Part shown: positions 58,925 to 64,000 of the stretch, piece after piece
How positions within the stretch are numbered: the first letter of the stretch is position 1
How the letters are laid out: each line of letters starts with the position of its first letter
Origin: Dryas octopetala
Lineage: Eukaryota > Streptophyta > Magnoliopsida > Rosales > Rosaceae
DNA: 64,000 bases
NCBI GenBank assembly: GCA_963921425.1
Contig: OY992840.1
Span: 6,512,501-6,576,500, forward strand
Direction of reading: 5' to 3'
Notes under the pieces: generated by a model
What the model was told of the DNA's origin: nothing
Seen by the model: the letters and a program-made list of their open reading frames with translations, nothing else
The model's database searches: none
Translations under genes and position numbers: made by a program

Positions 58925-59225
58925 CATATCGGTTTTGTAATTAAAATCAGATATAAAATGAGTATAGCATATCGGTTTTGTAATTAAAATCTGATATAAA
59001 AGATTTATAGCATATCGGTTTTGAAATTAAAATCTGATATAAAAGATGTATAGCATATCGGTTTTGCAATTAAAATATGATATAAAAGGTGTATAACATA
59101 TCGGGACTGGAATTAAAATCTGATATAAAAGGTGTATAACATATCGGTTTTGCAATTAAAATCTGATATAAAAGATGTATAAAATATTGGTTTTGCAATT
59201 AAAATCTGATATAAAAATATTATTT
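58925..59225. repeat. 43-bp tandem array in the CACTA subterminal region
   Basis: CATATCGG (or close variants) starts at 58925, 58968, 59011, 59054, 59097, 59140 and 59183, exactly 43 bp apart each time. Units also share AATTAAAATCTGATATAAAA. Such subterminal motifs are binding sites for the element-coded DNA-binding protein in CACTA transposons (family knowledge). Confidence 0.9.
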
Positions 59226-59699
59226 AGATATCGGTTTTTTTTTTTAAAAAATGATGTTGAAACTTCATTCCTTATCGTTGCATTTTTACATAATCTGATA
59301 TGCAATAGGGTTCTGATATTGAACCCAACTAATTGGTAAATATCCATCCACTGAACAATGACTAAGCTTCTACACCATAATTCAACTTAAATTCTTCCAT
59401 TCATATAAATGAATCCAACATCCAAACTCAGTAATGAAGTTAACAAAATAAGATTACAAATCCATATAGACTTATGGATAGCCCTCATCATTTATACCCC
59501 AAAATCACTATCCATCTCTAGCTAGCTAGATCCTAATTAAACACATGCCAACATGTACAAAAATAATGAAGGCATAACAGTGCAATTCAGCTAGGCCTAA
59601 ATTCTGCCTATACAAAAGATTTGAATGTGAACTAGCTAGTATATATCTTCATATCTACAACAAAATGCTCAAAAAGTTACCAAAAACATGCATGTTAGT

Positions 59700-62600
59700 C
59701 TAAATAAAATTCATGGAAACATAATCTCCCCATTCAACCCGTACTTCATCTATTTGTTCTTGTGTGTAACTGCTTCTCCTGCTCTTCAGGTTACTCCACT
59801 GAAAAACAAGAAAGAAAAGTGCATTCAGCAAGGATCCCAAAGGGCATTAGAAAAATATAGGCCAAAAGCATGAATAAGATTGCAGCAAGTATTGAATTTA
59901 GATGGCTGCAATCTTATGTAAGTTATATATCATCTAAATTCAATACTTGCTGATATATAAGTTATATATCATCTGAATTTAGATGGCTGCAATCTTATGT
60001 AAGTTATATATCATCTAAATTTATCTGATATATTGAATTCAGATGGCCTACATTTCGTGCATTCAGCAAGCGCTTTCAAATGGCTGCACATATATATGAT
60101 TCAAAAAATGGATCATGCAAGTATAAATGAGTAGTCACAGTATCAGCCTAGCTAGAGTTCAGCAATAATGCAAGTAAAAAATAATGGAAATAGAAGAGAA
60201 ATGCAGACCATCAACCCAAACACACTCTTTAATGCACACAGCACCAACCCAAACACACATACACAGAAAAAATTAAAAAGATGCAAAGCCAGAAAACAAA
60301 GTCTTAAAAACCAGCAACAAAGTCTTAAAAACCAGCAACAAAGTCCTAGCTAGGCCATCCCTTCCTCCTGTAATTCCCTTTTACAAGTTTCCCAAGTTAG
60401 AACTGTACAAAGGATAGCAAAATATACCAGTCAACTGCCCCAATAGGAGTAAGTATTCTAACCTGCGACTCATATGCAAGGGTTGTGTCCTCAACTATTT
60501 CCTTCATGTACCTCATGACATAATATCCACATTCAACACCACCTGGTTGTTTAGGACACTACAGACAAGCAAAGGAAATTACATAGAGTTATACTTAATT
60601 AAATTAGTCCAATGTGTAAGACATAGAAACTTAAAGACTTAAGTAATACATAGACACTTACATAGAGATGCTTCCAAGTTGGTGATTTCGGACCTTTCCT
60701 TCCCGTAACCCCATTAAATTGTCTAATAGCACTAGTTCAGACAAAATATCAATTTAAGTTATATATCACAATTTAATATACAATCCATATTATGTAAGAT
60801 GGTACATATTAATAGACACTTACGTGTTCACGACATCCATCCAGCCTGGGTTACTGGTTTGTCTTGGAAGAGGGTCCATGATGTAGACCACGTCCTTTTC
60901 TTCACTAATGATTGTCAAAATCCAATGGTTACTGTCAAATTGAACGATAATTAGCGAAAGAAATACACATGAGCATAAAACTAGCATTAAAACATCAACC
61001 AGTCAAGGGATACCCAGCATTGAATGGCACTAAAAAGACACGATCGCATTTTCCTTGCTGGAACCTATCTGCTAGGTAGGTTGATCTCCGCTCTGGGTTT
61101 CCAGCTCCCACAGAGATGCGTGCCGGGTCCACCAAACCAACCATGTCAGTCATGTTTGATTCGATCAGCCTATCGTACAGGTGCCTATCAATGTTTTTAC
61201 AATGCATGTGTATCAGAAACAGTTCAAGTTGAGAAATAGTTGAATAAATTAATGCATGTGGTTGAAAGAGTACAATTACCTCATGTACACAACTAAGCAT
61301 GTGGCTGAAAGTTCTTTCATCTCCAATAAGCTAGTAATATCCTCTTTTAATATATAAAGTCTTCGGACATCTCCAAAGACTTCTGGCTCCACTTCACTAC
61401 TCATGACTTTGCCACTAGCGACCATTGTTTCCGTTGCAAATCGATACAACAACTTGCATTGCTTCGGGACATGTTTTTCGGCTGCTTCCTTCTTGAATAG
61501 CTCCTTCACCATGGCAGGAACCTGCTTTGTCTGTTTATAGGGTATCAAAGATAAACAAGAGCTTGTTAGTGATTTACTAAGACAAAGACACATCAGGCAT
61601 ATTGGAATTATGACCATAACTTTCTTGCGTAGCTGTGGATTTATTTTTCATTCATTTGGCAGATAATGGTATGCTGAATTGTGATAATTTGATTGGTCTC
61701 ACTTATTTTTAATTAAAGAAGCAAAATTAATCTAAAACCAAAATTAAAAATTAAATAAAAGAAGAAAAATTGATTGGAAAAGCATTGAGCTCTTCCCCCT
61801 TTCTCTCCCCCTCCCTGCTGTGCAGTCTGGTTTTTCTTGTAGTTATTCATTTGTCTTCCTTCACCATATTTTCTTTTCTTGTTCTCAAAGCTGCTATTAG
61901 TTGGAATAATAGTAATGATGATGCATATAGAAAGTTAAACACAAAGCATAATATGAACTTTATTCAATTAGGAACAATCATGTGCAAAGATAGATAATAG
62001 TACTTTTGATAATGATTCTAATACTGAAAATATCATGTTCTTTCTGTTTTTATTTTTACCCCAAATCTGTCTAGCTTCTTCCTCTTTTTATTTTGCTTAT
62101 TATTTTTTTTTAGTAACACCCACTCTGTCTTAATGTCTCTATACTTCAACCAACTATGAACTACCATCTCTTTTTCTCATCACAAATATGTTCTAAATAT
62201 TATGATGAGTTGTCCATGCTGGTTGGTGGAGATTCTAGAGAATGCTTTATGGTTCTATTTTAAAGCTAGTATGGAGGTTGCTAGCTAGTGTGGGCCCCCA
62301 GGGGATGAACCTCCCATTTATTTGCAAGCCCTTTTATAACGACTAAGGAGCTACTAGCTAGCACCCAAATTGGAAGCTTGCATGAATCAACTTAGAGTCT
62401 GCCTCCTGTGTGCTCTGATTTGGGTTGCATTCTTCTTGTAGTGTTGGAATTGCTTGTTGAATTTGAGGTGAAAGGAAAAGCAATGCATGGCAGGGGAGCA
62501 TGCAAACACAGATCATATGCAGCTGTCTAATACATGTTTAGCATTTTGATTTGCCACAATTGGCTTCATATACTTTGGATAGGGAATACTAGAATAATTA

Positions 62601-63984
62601 AAAGCATAAAGAGTAATGAAATGACCTCAAAAACTGAACTTCAAGTAATTGGCATAGATGACAAAACTGGACATAATTATATGTCTTGGAAAGGTCAATA
62701 AGTACTCAAATATTTCGGTAAGAAAAAACAGACTAGCAGTAACACTGGTAACTAAATAGCAGTAACAGACCTGAAGTTGGTATTTACCTTGTTGTTCCCA
62801 ACGATAACAAGCTCTTGGGGCCAAGCCACATGGCTTCCAACAGCCTGCCCAACTGTGATTAACTCGTCCCTTACTGGGAAGGGAAGTAATGCTTCTTCCT
62901 TGTTGGCAATGTCAATTGAAACCCTCACGTTTCCCTCACCTAAGGGAGCACCGTGTACTGTGTTGGATGCCATATCAATCATTGTACCCCACGCAACAAT
63001 GTTGGTGACATCTCCTACTGCCAGTTTGCATGATTTTCCCTACACAAACATAATAACTCATAAGCCTAAACCTAAAATCAGATTTGTAATGAATAGCTTT
63101 CTTTGGCTTAGAAACAATCAAACTGAAGTATATTACTTGTCATATGAAAACATGGCACCAAAGAATCATACGTTACCTTCATTGCTGCCTTTTCCATCTC
63201 TTCCACCGACACTACTTCAACTTTCTCTTCAACATCAACCTCTGCAGCCTTAGCCTTTTCCTCACCAAAGCAACTTGCTTTATCAGAGACCAGCCCTGTA
63301 CCTGGAACTTGTTTTGGTGTAGCCACATTGTTCATTGACTCCAACTTCTCAATTCTGTCCAACAGCTCCCTATTGTTCCTCTGCAATATAGCCACTAGGT
63401 CTCTCTTACTCATGGTCATCTCATCCCTAGGTTTTTTTGGGATGTTGAAGTACACCGAAGGGTTGATATTTCCCCCCACACCCCTGACCCTGCCGGCATG
63501 CTCCGGAGTATCCAATGCCATGCTTAGAACATCATTAGCACCTTCCACCTTCAACTCTCCAGCTTTCACTTTGTCCATCAACTCGTCCTGCCAAAATAAG
63601 AAAAACATGAACAGTTTCAGCATATCACTACACAATCAATTATCCAACCTCAATCTGTGAGATTCAGTAGCTTACTATGACTTTAGCCACAGGCATCACT
63701 TCTTCACTCAAGTTCCCATTACAGTCTTCCCTAGCTTTCTTCCATAGGACACAGCGGTCTACATCATCTTCATCAACATTTTTCTTCCTCTATTCAGCAT
63801 AAAATTAACCATATATATAGTGAGTCCAACCTCCAATTCCCATTACATATAGTTGAAAGACAAATCAATTATGGGATTCTTATAGCCTTACTAATTCCTC
63901 CTCCAAGCCAATATATCCCTTCCTTGATAACCTATGATGATACTTCCGCTTTGCAGTTCTCTGCCTTTGCGCTTCGTGTAGTTC
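59700..63984 (-). CDS. CACTA-encoded protein: En/Spm-type, DUF8039-like and Ulp1-like peptidase domains (5' end outside the window)
   Basis: Exons on the minus strand: 63984 (or further)-63892, 63789-63676, 63587-63177, 63039-62788, 61530-61280, 61184-61014, 60931-60824, 60731-60662, 60558-60463, 59798-59700. All nine introns are GT-AG and every junction keeps the frame. The first visible exon reads ELHEAQRQRTAKRKYHHRLS, the next has VDRCVLWKKARED, both typical of plant En/Spm (Ptta) proteins. 63039-62788 (GKSCKLAV ... PLGEGNVRVSI ... AVGSHVAWP) matches the DUF8039 domain. The end is a Ulp1-like C48 cysteine peptidase: NHWILTII with His at 60925-60927, YIMDPL with Asp at 60874-60876, KQPGGVECGYYVMRYM with Gln at 60547-60549 and Cys at 60529-60531. 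All four catalytic residues are kept. Ulp1 enzymes remove SUMO-type modifiers; the role in the transposon is not settled. Confidence 0.85.
59883..59952. repeat. Perfect inverted repeat (22-nt arms, 26-nt loop) in the last intron
   Basis: CAGCAAGTATTGAATTTAGA... at 59883-59904 is exactly mirrored at 59931-59952. The block AGATGGCTGCAATCTTATG then recurs at about 59981. It lies in the intron between the last two exons of the CACTA gene. Confidence 0.85.
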
Positions 63985-64000
63985 CTACGATGACGACACC

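Larger units (their letters stand above)
58643..64000 (-). mobile_element. CACTA (En/Spm-type) transposon, running off the right edge
   Basis: CACTACAAGAAAAACC at 58643 is the classic terminal text of plant CACTA elements, here the 3' end relative to the gene on the minus strand. The next 600 bp are subterminal repeats with ATATCGG/CCGATAT motifs, including a strict 43-bp tandem array. The gene at 59700 to beyond 63984 has the domain set common in CACTA elements. The base triplet before the end is CCA; the matching 3-bp duplication should be at the other end, outside the window. Confidence 0.85.

Noticed and set aside
61024..61239. Plus-strand frame opposite the CACTA gene; also 62777-63660 plus strand
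   Set aside because: Complementary to exons whose splice sites and conserved motifs support the minus strand.

Overview
The window reads as nuclear DNA of a flowering plant, most likely a woody eudicot. It is AT-rich, its genes have GT-AG introns, it carries a plant-specific PLATZ gene, and most of its length is transposable elements (TEs) with plant-type ends. The species cannot be named from the sequence alone.

Host genes are few. A PLATZ zinc-binding transcription factor gene lies on the minus strand at 2472-4094, in four exons, with a CT-rich leader upstream. An intronless 233-residue protein of unknown function, with a Cys-rich N-terminus, is at 32268-32969 on the plus strand; a duplicated CACGTG element and a TATA box lie upstream. 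No other host gene is convincing.

The rest is layered TEs, many closed by target-site duplications (TSDs). hAT-type elements are at 22105-25782 (TSD ATGCACAA), 33870-34614 (TSD AAAGTGAT), 36097-37726 (TSD TATCATAG) and probably 15014-15878, which has captured a fragment of a C2-domain (MCTP/FTIP) gene. Mutator-like or foldback elements are at 10537-10945, 11589-12775, 17077-18190, 29319-29948, 41175-42254, 42506-42815, 43834-44205 and 55058-56989, most with 8-10 bp TSDs. A decayed Ty1/copia element (46933-53250, TSD CAGTT, LTRs about 97% identical by eye) sits inside an older LTR. From 58643 to beyond the right edge runs a CACTA element. On its minus strand is a still-open gene with the En/Spm-type domain, a DUF8039-like domain and a C-terminal Ulp1-like peptidase domain in which all four catalytic residues are kept.

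Two patterns stand out. First, at least fifteen tiny insertions (9-47 bp) are scattered across the window, each between direct repeats of 9-19 bp. Most are poly(A) or poly(T) plus a few bases, and many share the core TTGGCC-A(n). They look like extremely 5'-truncated retroposons. Second, two hAT elements each carry a tRNA-like A-box/B-box pair with the same 33-nt spacing, pointing outward about 225-265 bp from one end, and one of these elements also carries a roughly 0.9-kb array of telomere-like heptamers.
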